Positions 44,230-52,037 of a stretch of DNA of 64,000 nucleotides are shown one piece after another; position 1 is the stretch's first letter; each line of letters begins with the position of its first letter. This DNA comes from CADEED01 sp035502995. GTDB taxonomy: Bacteria > Pseudomonadota > Gammaproteobacteria > Steroidobacterales > Steroidobacteraceae. The stretch is taken from positions 1 through 64,000 of the forward strand of contig DATJTW010000058.1 in the NCBI GenBank assembly GCA_035502995.1. Direction: 5' to 3'. The notes under the pieces were generated by a model. It was not told where the DNA came from. It saw only the letters and a program-made list of their open reading frames with translations, and did no database searches. Both the position numbers and the translations under genes were made by a program.

Positions 44230-44544
44230 TCACTCGTCTTCGGCGATCGTGACCTTGAGGCCCGACAACGCCTGGGTGATCTCGACCTGGCAGGACAGCC
44301 GCGAGTTCTCGCGGTAGTGAGACAGCTCGCCGAGCAGCTCGCGCTCGTCCGACATCGGCGGCGGCAGTTTTCCGATCCAGGCGGCGTCCACGTAGATGTG
44401 GCAGGTGGCGCAGGAGCACATGCCGCCACAGATGGCCGCGACGCCGTAATCCAGTTCGCGCAGCACTTCCATGACCTTGAGCCCCGGCTTCGCCTCCACC
44501 GCGTGCTCGACTCCGTCCCGATCGACTACCTGCAACGTCGCCAT
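44230..44544 (-). CDS. [2Fe-2S] ferredoxin, adrenodoxin/FdVI type
   Basis: 104 residues from the ATG before ATLQVVDRDGVEH; a TTG 9 bp upstream is possible. Cluster cysteines are seen in CGGMCSCATCHIYV and the later LSCQVEIT, the vertebrate-type spacing. Such ferredoxins serve cytochrome P450s, Rieske oxygenases or Fe-S assembly; no oxygenase gene is adjacent. Since the isc locus at 5 kb lacks its own ferredoxin, this protein could fill that role, but this is only a possibility. It is cotranscribed with the RraB-like gene. Confidence 0.92.
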   Translation of the reverse strand: MATLQVVDRDGVEHAVEAKPGLKVMEVLRELDYGVAAICGGMCSCATCHIYVDAAWIGKLPPPMSDERELLGELSHYRENSRLSCQVEITQALSGLKVTIAEDE

Positions 44545-44602
44545 TCCGCTCAACCATGTCCCGTAATCCGCGCCGGATGGCGCGGCGCTAGTGTGCCCGG
44601 GA

Positions 44603-45472
44603 TCAGGCTTCCGGCGCCAGCGAAACCAGCCGGCGCAACGCGCTCGATTCGAGCTGCAGGTCGGTGGACGGCACGACGCGCGACACGCGTCGGGCGCGAT
44701 ACCAGAGATATGTCAGAAGATTGAACACGTGCGTCAGCTCGACCAGCATCGCGTCGGTCGCGCCGAGCTCGTCGAGGCCCGCGGCCTGCAGCAGCAGGCC
44801 GCCGTGCGCCAGCGAGCGCGGGTAGTACGCCATCACGCAGGCGACGTCGAGCAGCGGGTCGGCGACCTGGGCGTATTCCCAGTCGATGAAGTAGACGCGA
44901 TCCGCCGTCAGCACGTTGCCGTGGTGCAGATCCATGTGGACGATCGCGGGCGGGCGCTGCGCGGACTGCGAGCGCTCGATCGCCTCGTTGCCGCGGTCGA
45001 GCAGCGCCTGGATGCGGCCCGCGTCGGACGGATCGTGGCGCACGATGTGCTCGGCGTAGCGGCGCGCGGCGGCCATCGCGTCGAAGCGCGGCGCGCGCGG
45101 CGGCGGCAACGCGTGCAACGCGCGCATGCGCGAGCCCAGCGAGCGCAGGTCGCGCATGCGCGAGAAGTAGTGAGGCGTCCAGAGTCGCCCCTCGACGAAA
45201 TCGGTGATCAGGCAGGAATGATCGGCCGCCGAGTACACGATCTGCGGCGCGATGCCGGCCTGCGCTGCCGCGTTGTGCAGCAGCAGCTCGCGTTCGCGAT
45301 CGAGACCGGGGTCGAGTGCGGCGTTCTCGTTCATGCGCACGACGAAGCGGCCGCGCCGCGTGCGCACCAGGAAGCTGCGGTTCACCCGCCCGCCGCCGAT
45401 GAGCTCCTGCGAATACGGCGCTTCGCCGTCCTCGCAGCCCGGCACGTGCAGCAGCAACGCGCCGGCGATCAT
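44603..45472 (-). CDS. Aminoglycoside/choline/thiamine kinase-like phosphotransferase
   Basis: 289 residues of the APH/ChoK fold. The catalytic loop is VHMDLHHGNVL and the metal-binding DFG-like motif is VYFIDWEYAQVADP; the N-terminal lobe has GGRVNRSFLVRTRRGRFVVR. The ATG overlaps the pnuT stop by four bases. Being the last gene of a TPP-riboswitch operon, it most likely phosphorylates thiamine (ThiK-like or a related salvage kinase) and so traps it in the cell. Choline kinase is the main alternative. In-frame sequence further upstream is a false extension inside pnuT. Confidence 0.85.
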   Translation of the reverse strand: MIAGALLLHVPGCEDGEAPYSQELIGGGRVNRSFLVRTRRGRFVVRMNENAALDPGLDRERELLLHNAAAQAGIAPQIVYSAADHSCLITDFVEGRLWTPHYFSRMRDLRSLGSRMRALHALPPPRAPRFDAMAAARRYAEHIVRHDPSDAGRIQALLDRGNEAIERSQSAQRPPAIVHMDLHHGNVLTADRVYFIDWEYAQVADPLLDVACVMAYYPRSLAHGGLLLQAAGLDELGATDAMLVELTHVFNLLTYLWYRARRVSRVVPSTDLQLESSALRRLVSLAPEA

Positions 45473-46056
45473 GACGGCACCGCCGCCTGCGCCTTGAGGC
45501 GCCGGCGCCAGCCGACGAAACCCGCGGCGGCGATGATCACGAAGATGACGTTCAACAGGGCGAGCAACGGGAGATCCTGCACGTAGAAGAGGTACACCAG
45601 CACTCCGTCGATGACGATCCAGTAGATCCAGTTTTCGAGCTTCGCGCGCGCGGCCAGCCAGGTCGCGAACAGGCTGAACCACGTGGTCAGCGAGTCGAGC
45701 AGCGGCCACGCGGCGTTCGTCTCCGTCGCGAGCAGGTGCGCGCTGAGGAACGTGAGCCCGACGAGCACGACCGCGACGCCGAGATGCCAGAGCGGCGGCC
45801 ACGTGCCGACGGGCAACTCGCCCTCGCCGGCACTGCGCGTCCAGCTCATCCAGCCGTACACGGACATGAAGACGTAGAACACCTGCAACGCCGCCTGCAT
45901 CGGCAGTGCGCGCAGTCCCGCCAGCGCGGCGAGCAGCGCGGAGCCGAAGGCGCCGGCGATCCAGCACAGGCGATTGCGCCGCGCCGCGAGCACGACATAC
46001 GCCACGCCCGCGATCGTCGCGAGCAGCTCGACGGCGCGCAGCAGTTCCGCCGGCAC
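45469..46056 (-). CDS. pnuT: PnuC-family thiamine transporter (PnuT)
   Basis: 195 residues with about seven transmembrane helices of the PnuC/SWEET-like fold. The family substrate motifs are seen in YVFMSVYGWMSWTR (W-x-x-W) and LENWIYWIVIDGVLVYLFYV. PnuC proteins take up vitamins by facilitated diffusion and depend on phosphorylation for trapping. Position behind a TPP riboswitch and before a kinase indicates thiamine as substrate, instead of nicotinamide riboside. The GTG start is 2 bp behind the thiamine-binding protein gene. Confidence 0.9.
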   Translation of the reverse strand: MPAELLRAVELLATIAGVAYVVLAARRNRLCWIAGAFGSALLAALAGLRALPMQAALQVFYVFMSVYGWMSWTRSAGEGELPVGTWPPLWHLGVAVVLVGLTFLSAHLLATETNAAWPLLDSLTTWFSLFATWLAARAKLENWIYWIVIDGVLVYLFYVQDLPLLALLNVIFVIIAAAGFVGWRRRLKAQAAVPS

Positions 46057-46058
46057 GA

Positions 46059-46301
46059 TCAGCCCAGCGGGCCCAGCACCTTCATGACGAAAATGGATTT
46101 GCCGTCCTGTTCGAACGTGGGACGCAGCTCGCGCGTGAGTGCGTCCATGACGTCTTCGTAGCGACCGAACACCTGGGTGCTCATGTCGTTGGTCTGGACC
46201 TTGAATCGCCCGTCGGCGTTGAGGCGGTCGATGAAGCCGCGGATCGGCGGAATGAACTCGTTGCGCAGCGGATAGAGACTGATCTCGACGCCAATGTTCA
46301 T
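46059..46301 (-). CDS. Small thiamine-binding protein (MTH1187/YkoF-like)
   Basis: 80 residues without signal peptide. The start NIGVEISLYPLRNEFIPPIR, the stretch FKVQTNDMSTQVFGRYEDVM and the end KSIFVMKVLGPLG match the Thiamine_BP (DUF77) ferredoxin-like fold; family members usually have 90-100 residues, so this is a short one. Related proteins bind thiamine or its pyrimidine moiety in the cytoplasm. It lies between the TonB receptor gene (10 bp upstream) and pnuT (2 bp downstream), inside the TPP-controlled operon, which supports a thiamine role. Confidence 0.85.
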   Translation of the reverse strand: MNIGVEISLYPLRNEFIPPIRGFIDRLNADGRFKVQTNDMSTQVFGRYEDVMDALTRELRPTFEQDGKSIFVMKVLGPLG

Positions 46302-46311
46302 CTGAACTCCG

Positions 46312-48426
46312 TCATCGGAATGTATACGCGACGGTCACGCCCGCGTGGCGCGGATCACCGGCCTGGACGTAACGAGTCGGCGTGAAATCCGGCGGCTCGT
46401 TGCCGAACCAGAATCCACGCTGCGAATAGTACTCGTCAAACAGGTTCCGCACCCAGACTTCTGCGCGCCAGTGATTCCCTGAGTACCCGGCCTTGAGGTT
46501 TGTCAGGACGCGTGCCGGCGCTCGCACGTCGTTGGTCTCGTCGAAATAGAAATCGTCGAGGCCCGAGACGTCGACGCGCGCGAAGAATCCGGCTGCACCA
46601 CGATATTCCACGCCGAGATCGAACTGGTATTCCGGCGCGTGCGCCTGCTCGCGGCCGCTCAGATCCACGTCGCCGAAGTGATAGTCGAGATATCGTGCGC
46701 GCAGCAGCGCGCCGCGCGCGTCGAGCAACCAGCCAGTGGATAGGCGCCACTGCAGCGTACCCTCGACGCCGTAGTTCTCGCCCGACGCGGCATTGTCCGT
46801 GTACAGCACGAAAGTCAGGGGATTCCCCGGTTCGAGCTGCTCGCCGGTCGGCACCTGCTGGTCCTGGCGGCGCATGTAGAACAGCGCCACGTCGCCGCTG
46901 ACATTGCCAGCGGCGGCGCGGAAGCCGATCTCGAGGTTGTGCAGCGTCTCGCCGTCGAAGCTGCGCTTCTCCACCGGCACCTCGGCGCCGATGTTGAAGC
47001 CGCCGGCCTTGTAGCCGCGCGACAGCGTGACGTACGCGCTGCTGCGTTCGCCGAGCTCGCGGCGCAGGCTCAACGAGCCGCCGACCATCGTCTCCACGGG
47101 CGCGAAGCGTGCGCCGTCGCTGTCCGCGTAGTCCGCGTCGCGGCGCTCGCCGCGCACGCCGAGCGACAGGACATTGGCGCCGCCGACGCGCCACTCGAGC
47201 TCGCCATAGGCCGCGAGGTTAGTGGCGCGGTAGTCGCTGCTGAACCGTGTATCGCCGTCGCCGTACAGGCGGTCGCGCCAGACGTCGTGCTGCTGCAGGT
47301 CCTCGTCGGTGCGCAGCGAATACACGCCGGCGAGCCAGGCGAAGTCGCCGCCGTTGGCCACCGATTCGCGCGACACGAGCCGCACGTCGGCGCTCAGCGT
47401 GTCGTGATCGCGATCGAAGCGCTGGAAATAGTCGTACGGAGAGTTCTCGCCCCAGCTGTCGTCGTTGCCCCAGTCGCCGTCGTACGAATACACGCCGCGC
47501 GACGTGCCGTACGAGAAGCGGCCGATGGTGTCGAACGACCCCGCACCGTCATAGTCGAGACGCACCGCCAGCGCGCGCGTCAGCTGCGTGTCCTGGCCCG
47601 GCTTGTCGGACAGCGTCGTGCGCGAATTGTCGATCGAGAACGCGTCGTAGCCGTTGTCGAGATCGGCCCACATCGCGGTGACGTCGGCACGCAGGTGCTC
47701 GAACGGTTCGGCGTGCAGGCGGAACCGCGCGCTGCTCTCGTCGTAGCCGTTGGTGTCGTCGCGATGCAAGTATGCGTTGCGGCGGAAACCGTCGCTTCGA
47801 TAGTTGCCGGCCACCAGTCGCCACGCGGTTTCGCCGTCGCCGATCGGTCCGCCGATGACGCCGGTGGCGCCCCGGGTGCCGAAATCACCGAGCGTGACGT
47901 CGGCATTCGCTGCGGCGTCGCGCGAGGGCGCACGCGTGTTGACCGCGATCAACCCGGCCAGCGCGTTCGCGCCATAGGCCGTGCCCTGTGGGCCGCGCAG
48001 CACTTCGATTCGCTCGACGTCCGACAGCGTCGCGGGCATGCCGACGCCGGAGAAATCGATGCCGTCGATGAGGAAGCCCACCGAAGGATTCGGCGCGCCC
48101 TGCCACTGCGACAGCTCGCCGATGCCGCGCAACTGGAAATACCGCGGCCGCGACGTGCCGGCGGACCAGTTGAGGTTGGGCACGAGGCCGATGACGTCCT
48201 GGAAATGCTGGACGCCGGCGGACTCGAGCGTCTTCGCGTCGAGCACGGTGGCGCTGGCGGGCAGATCGCGCAGCTCGCGGTCGCGCAGGTCGGCGGTCAC
48301 GACGATCTCGTCGATCGACGTGGCTTCGAGCGACGCGGCTTCACGCGGCGCGGCGTCCTGCGCCCCGGCGTGAAAACTGACAAACAAAAGTGGAACGGCG
48401 CCAATGGCGCGCAAAGAAGCGTGCAT
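46312..48426 (-). CDS. TonB-dependent outer-membrane receptor, predicted thiamine transporter
   Basis: 704 residues. The signal peptide (SLRAIGAVPLLFVSFHAGAQ) is followed by a TonB box-like SIDEIVVTA, a plug domain with SAGTSRPRYFQLRGIGELSQ and IEVLRGPQGTAYGANALAGL, and a 22-strand barrel ending in aromatic YTFR. It would import a scarce large or charged ligand across the outer membrane with TonB energy. The TPP riboswitch over its start and its position ahead of thiamine-binding, PnuT and kinase genes identify thiamine (or a derivative) as ligand. The ATG lies within the 3' strand of riboswitch stem P1. Confidence 0.93.
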   Translation of the reverse strand: MHASLRAIGAVPLLFVSFHAGAQDAAPREAASLEATSIDEIVVTADLRDRELRDLPASATVLDAKTLESAGVQHFQDVIGLVPNLNWSAGTSRPRYFQLRGIGELSQWQGAPNPSVGFLIDGIDFSGVGMPATLSDVERIEVLRGPQGTAYGANALAGLIAVNTRAPSRDAAANADVTLGDFGTRGATGVIGGPIGDGETAWRLVAGNYRSDGFRRNAYLHRDDTNGYDESSARFRLHAEPFEHLRADVTAMWADLDNGYDAFSIDNSRTTLSDKPGQDTQLTRALAVRLDYDGAGSFDTIGRFSYGTSRGVYSYDGDWGNDDSWGENSPYDYFQRFDRDHDTLSADVRLVSRESVANGGDFAWLAGVYSLRTDEDLQQHDVWRDRLYGDGDTRFSSDYRATNLAAYGELEWRVGGANVLSLGVRGERRDADYADSDGARFAPVETMVGGSLSLRRELGERSSAYVTLSRGYKAGGFNIGAEVPVEKRSFDGETLHNLEIGFRAAAGNVSGDVALFYMRRQDQQVPTGEQLEPGNPLTFVLYTDNAASGENYGVEGTLQWRLSTGWLLDARGALLRARYLDYHFGDVDLSGREQAHAPEYQFDLGVEYRGAAGFFARVDVSGLDDFYFDETNDVRAPARVLTNLKAGYSGNHWRAEVWVRNLFDEYYSQRGFWFGNEPPDFTPTRYVQAGDPRHAGVTVAYTFR

Positions 48427-48526
48427 CCCTATCCCTCCGCCGGTACTAGCCGGATCAGGTTCTACGGGTTCGCGGACCATCCGCATCTCAGGCCAGCGCT
48501 GCGCGCCGACCACCCCGAGGCGACGC
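48423..48526 (-). promoter_or_regulatory. TPP (THI-box) riboswitch
   Basis: On the minus strand the conserved aptamer parts occur in order: CGGGGTG, GCCTGAGATG, AACCCGTAGAACCTGATC, and the closing GGCGGAGGGA. Stem P1 forms from GCGTC-CCT (5' side) and AGG-GATGC (3' side) with one bulged G. The 3' side contains the ATG of the TonB receptor gene, and the core GGAGG lies 7 bases before that ATG, at ideal Shine-Dalgarno distance. TPP binding should therefore hide both ribosome contacts directly, without an expression platform. No terminator hairpin is seen. Confidence 0.95.
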
Positions 48527-48571
48527 GGATAGTAGCGGAAATTCCGATTGCGGGTAGAATTCGCGGCCCGA

Positions 48572-49489
48572 ATGAGCCGCCGCATCCGCATCTTCCAGGT
48601 CGACGCCTTCACCACGGATCGCTTCACGGGCAATCCGGCCGGCGTCGTGCTCGAAGCCGATTCACTGTCCGACGCGGAAATGCTCGCCATCGCCCGCGAG
48701 CTCAACAACGCGGATACCGCGTTCGTGCTGAAGCCGGACGGCCCGGATCACGACCTGCGCGTCCGGTTCTTCACGCCGCGCACCGAAGCGGGTTTCGTCG
48801 GACACGCCACCGTGGCCACGCATTTCGTGTTGTCGCGCGAAGGTGCGCCCGCTCTCGAGCGCACCTCGCCGCGCATCCGCCAGCGCCAGAAGTCCGGCCT
48901 CGTCGACATCGAGGTGCGTGGCGACGGCGCCGCACGCCGCATCGCCGTGCGCCAGCCGGCGCCGCCGCTCGGCCGCCAGCTGAACGATCGCGAACGCCTC
49001 GCGGTGCTCGATTCCCTCGCCCTCTCGACCGGCGACATCGACACGCGTTGCCCGCTGCGCATCGTGGGCGGTGCGGGCACGCGCCTGCTGATAGGCGTGC
49101 GCAGCACGGACCAGCTCAAGCAGTTGAAGCCCGACTTCTCGCGCCTGACTACCCTGTCCGCGCAGCTCGGCGCCGCCGGGTTCTTCGTGTTCACGCTGTC
49201 GCACGGCATGGCCGGCTGCCTGACGGAGTCGCGCATGTTCTGCCCGGCGCTCGGCATCCCCGAGGACCCGGTCAGCGGCAACGCGCACGGCCTGCTGGGC
49301 GCCTATCTAGCCGAACAGGGTCTGCTGCAGCACACGGGCAGCACCGCGAGCTTCACCGGCGCGCAGGGCCACCACGTGCACCGCGCCGGCCGCGTCGACG
49401 TCGAGCTGGAATTCAGCGCCGGCAAGCTCGACGGCGTGTGGATCGTCGGCCAGGCCGTGCAGATCTTCGAAACCGAGATGACGCTCTAG
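48572..49489 (+). CDS. PhzF-family isomerase/epimerase
   Basis: 305 residues. The PhzF start RIFQVDAFTTDRFTGNPAGV, the catalytic Glu region LNNADTAFVL, the VRFFTPRTEAGFVGHATVA block and the second-lobe EDPVSGNAHGLLGAYL are complete. The family has a diaminopimelate-epimerase fold and catalyses proton shifts on small substrates; outside phenazine gene clusters the substrate is unknown. It is divergent from the thiamine operon and convergent, with overlapping stop codons, with the serine hydrolase gene. Confidence 0.9.
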   Translation: MSRRIRIFQVDAFTTDRFTGNPAGVVLEADSLSDAEMLAIARELNNADTAFVLKPDGPDHDLRVRFFTPRTEAGFVGHATVATHFVLSREGAPALERTSPRIRQRQKSGLVDIEVRGDGAARRIAVRQPAPPLGRQLNDRERLAVLDSLALSTGDIDTRCPLRIVGGAGTRLLIGVRSTDQLKQLKPDFSRLTTLSAQLGAAGFFVFTLSHGMAGCLTESRMFCPALGIPEDPVSGNAHGLLGAYLAEQGLLQHTGSTASFTGAQGHHVHRAGRVDVELEFSAGKLDGVWIVGQAVQIFETEMTL

Positions 49490-50487
49490 TGAGGCGCGAA
49501 CCGGTTGGGATCGACATCCTGGCCGGCCTGTCCCTCGCGCAACGCCGACATCCCGCGGACCACCGAGTCCGGGATCATCGCCTCGGTCCAGCCCCGGTCC
49601 TTCGACGGCGCGTCGCCGACGCGCAGGATCACCAGCTCGCGTGACGGGATGACCCACAGGCGCTGCTCGCCCTCGGACTCCAGCCACACCGTGTCGTGCG
49701 CGGCGAACTCGCCGCCGACGTGCACCAACCAGCCGCGCTTCGCATCCTTCGCCACCGGCGTGAACATCTTCGTGACGAAATCGGGCGGCACCAGCTCGTT
49801 GCCCTCGAACACGCCGTGGCGCGACAGCAGCTCGCCGACGCGCATCCAGTCGCCGAGCCGCGCGGTCATGCAGCAGCTGGCGCGCACCGCGCCCGGCCCT
49901 TCCGCGGAGCGGCGCGCCATCGAGAAGGTGCCGCCCTCCATCGGTTTCCACAGGCGCTCGGCGACCACCGTCTCGTAACCTTGTTTGGTGAGCCGCTCGA
50001 GCGCCTCGGCCGCGAGATTGGCGCTCCAGCCCATGTCGTCGGCGACGTCGTGCGACAGCAGTTCCTTCAGACTCTTCTTGCCGCTCGGACCTTCGGCGAA
50101 ACCCGGCACGTAGTTGGACATCGGCTGCTCGAGCCCCGGGATCAGGCGGTCCTCGACCGCGGAGCCCGCGGCGAGCGCCACCAGCACCGGCACGAACCCG
50201 GACAGCTCGACCGGCGTGTCGTAGTTCGTGTCGCCCCAGTACTTCTCGAACACGATGTGGCCGTTGTGCGCGACGACCAGCGCGCGCGTATTGCGCTCGC
50301 CCGCGTAGGTCGCGGCCTCGTCGAGCGCGACGCGATCGATGCCCGCTTCCTCGGGCGCGATGCGCGGCGGCGCCGGTCCGCCGGTCAGCGTCACCGTGAC
50401 CGGCTCCGGCAGCGGATCCGAGAACCACCAGACCGCGCCCAGCAACGCCGCGAATGCACCGACCGCGAGCACGCCTAACTTCTTCAT
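49486..50487 (-). CDS. Beta-lactamase-like serine hydrolase lacking the SxxK lysine
   Basis: 333 residues with an N-terminal anchor or signal segment (LGVLAVGAFAALLGAVWWF). The class C beta-lactamase fold is recognised by ALVVAHNGHIVFEKYWGDTN, MSNYVPGFAEG, SLKELLSHDVADDMGWS and QRLWVIPSRELVILRVGD. At the place of the catalytic SxxK the sequence reads LSGFVPVLVAL, so Ser is followed by Gly-Phe-Val and the general base Lys is missing. The usual YxN region reads ASCCMTARLGDW. It may be a pseudoenzyme or use other chemistry. The ATG overlaps the ATPase stop by four bases. Confidence 0.82.
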   Translation of the reverse strand: MKKLGVLAVGAFAALLGAVWWFSDPLPEPVTVTLTGGPAPPRIAPEEAGIDRVALDEAATYAGERNTRALVVAHNGHIVFEKYWGDTNYDTPVELSGFVPVLVALAAGSAVEDRLIPGLEQPMSNYVPGFAEGPSGKKSLKELLSHDVADDMGWSANLAAEALERLTKQGYETVVAERLWKPMEGGTFSMARRSAEGPGAVRASCCMTARLGDWMRVGELLSRHGVFEGNELVPPDFVTKMFTPVAKDAKRGWLVHVGGEFAAHDTVWLESEGEQRLWVIPSRELVILRVGDAPSKDRGWTEAMIPDSVVRGMSALREGQAGQDVDPNRFAPH

Positions 50488-51986
50488 GCTTCCCCCAGAT
50501 GATGAGAGGTGACCACGCGGCCGCCGGCGAGTTCCATCACGTGTGTCGTGTGCGCTGGCCATTCGTCGCGATGATGGGTCGCGATGACGCAGCTGCCGCC
50601 GCCGGCGATCCAGTCGTTGAGCCGGCGCGTCAGGTCGGCGCGGGTCGCGCGGTCGAGGCCGGCGAACGGCTCGTCCAGCAGCGCGAGCTTCGGCTCGCGC
50701 GTCCAGGCACGCGCGAACAGGACACGCCGCGCCTGGCCATACGACAGCTCGGCCATCGTGCGGTCGCGCATGCCGGCCATGCCGAAGCGTTTCAACGCGC
50801 GCAAAGCATGTTCGCGATCGGCGGCGGTGATCGAGTCGTTCAGACCGATGCTGGCGTAGCGGCCCGACGCCACCACCTCCATCACCGCCATCTTCGGCGC
50901 CTGCCAAGTCTGCAGGTGCGGCGCGACATACGCGGTACGCAGCTTGAACTTCTCCAGCGGCACGCCGGGCACGATGCCGTCGCGAACGATGTGCCCGCCG
51001 GACGCGACGCCGTGATCGCCATAGATGGTGCGGATCAGCGTCGTCTTGCCGGAGCCGTTGGCGCCGTGCACCACCCAGCAGTCGCCCTTCGCGACCGCGA
51101 GATCCACGCCGTGCAGGATGTGCGCGTCGTCGACGTGCACGTGCGCGTTCTTCAGTTCGACGAGCGTGCGCGGCCGGCGCGTCGACCTGCGAGAGATCTT
51201 CGGCGCGCCCGGCGCGAGGAAGGCGGACTGTTCCTGCCGCAGCAGGTGGCGCGCCGCGGCAGCGCGCATCGGGCCGCGCTGCTTCACGCGGCCGCGGTCG
51301 AGCTCGAGCAGGTGCGTCAGCACGTCGGGCACGTCTTCGCGCCGGTGCGTCGCGAACACCCAGGGCATCGACGATCTCGCCGTCGTCGCCAGCCACTTCA
51401 TCAGGCGCGCGTGGTTGCCGGCGTCGAGACCGTTCGCGACCTCGTCGAGCAGCAACAGCTTCGGCCGGCTGGCCAGCGCGCGCGCGATGAGGACGAGACG
51501 CCGCTCGCCGTACGACATCGTGAGGAATCGGCGATCGGCCAGTGCCGCGATGCCGAGCCGCGCGAGGAATCCACCGACGCGTTTTTCTTCGGACGGTGTC
51601 AGCGGGCCGGCGGGGATGTCGGTGCGATGCAGGCCGGTGCCCACCACTTCGCGCGCGCGGAAATTCCACTCGTAGTGTTCGTAGCGGTCCTGCCGCTCGG
51701 CGCCGACGTACGCGATCTCCTCGCTGATGCCCGCGGGCTGATCGAAACTCTCGCCACGCCAGTGGTAGCGCCGCAGCTCGCGGTCGGTGGGCGTCGGCCA
51801 CACCGCACCGGAGACCAGCTTCAGCAGTTGCGTCTTGCCGGCACCGTTCCCGCCGACCAGCAGCCAGCGCTGTCCCGGCTTGATGGACCACGACACGTCG
51901 CGCAAGACCGGGCGTTCGCCGCGGTCGAGAGCGATGCGGCGGAGCGTGACGGAGAGATGGGGGTCGCGGGCGCGCGGGGTCGGCAT
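50484..51986 (-). CDS. Tandem ABC ATPase, ModF-like
   Basis: 500 residues with two ABC ATPase domains and no membrane helices. Domain 1 has Walker A GGNGAGKTQLL, signature MSYGERRLVL and Walker B LLLLDEVANGL; domain 2 has GANGSGKTTLI, LSYGQARRVLF and LALLDEPFAGL. The layout equals ModF/PhrA-type proteins of molybdate loci, but no permease, binding protein or mod gene is nearby. It could serve a transporter encoded elsewhere or a non-transport role. Both signatures have Y in place of the usual first G of LSGGQ. It is translationally coupled to the degenerate hydrolase gene. Confidence 0.87.
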   Translation of the reverse strand: MPTPRARDPHLSVTLRRIALDRGERPVLRDVSWSIKPGQRWLLVGGNGAGKTQLLKLVSGAVWPTPTDRELRRYHWRGESFDQPAGISEEIAYVGAERQDRYEHYEWNFRAREVVGTGLHRTDIPAGPLTPSEEKRVGGFLARLGIAALADRRFLTMSYGERRLVLIARALASRPKLLLLDEVANGLDAGNHARLMKWLATTARSSMPWVFATHRREDVPDVLTHLLELDRGRVKQRGPMRAAAARHLLRQEQSAFLAPGAPKISRRSTRRPRTLVELKNAHVHVDDAHILHGVDLAVAKGDCWVVHGANGSGKTTLIRTIYGDHGVASGGHIVRDGIVPGVPLEKFKLRTAYVAPHLQTWQAPKMAVMEVVASGRYASIGLNDSITAADREHALRALKRFGMAGMRDRTMAELSYGQARRVLFARAWTREPKLALLDEPFAGLDRATRADLTRRLNDWIAGGGSCVIATHHRDEWPAHTTHVMELAGGRVVTSHHLGEA

Positions 51987-52037
51987 GCGGCGCCGGAGCT
52001 TACCGGCGAATCCGCCCCGGCGCGAGGCAGCCGGTGG

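Noticed and set aside
46939..49644. Plus-strand open frame of about 900 codons antisense to the TonB receptor and across phzF
   Set aside because: It has no domain-like segments and runs over the TPP riboswitch and two well-supported genes.
49486..51891. Single fused ATPase-hydrolase protein of about 800 residues
   Set aside because: The open frame through the ATPase region is a shadow. The hydrolase has its own ATG and signal segment and overlaps the ATPase stop by four bases.
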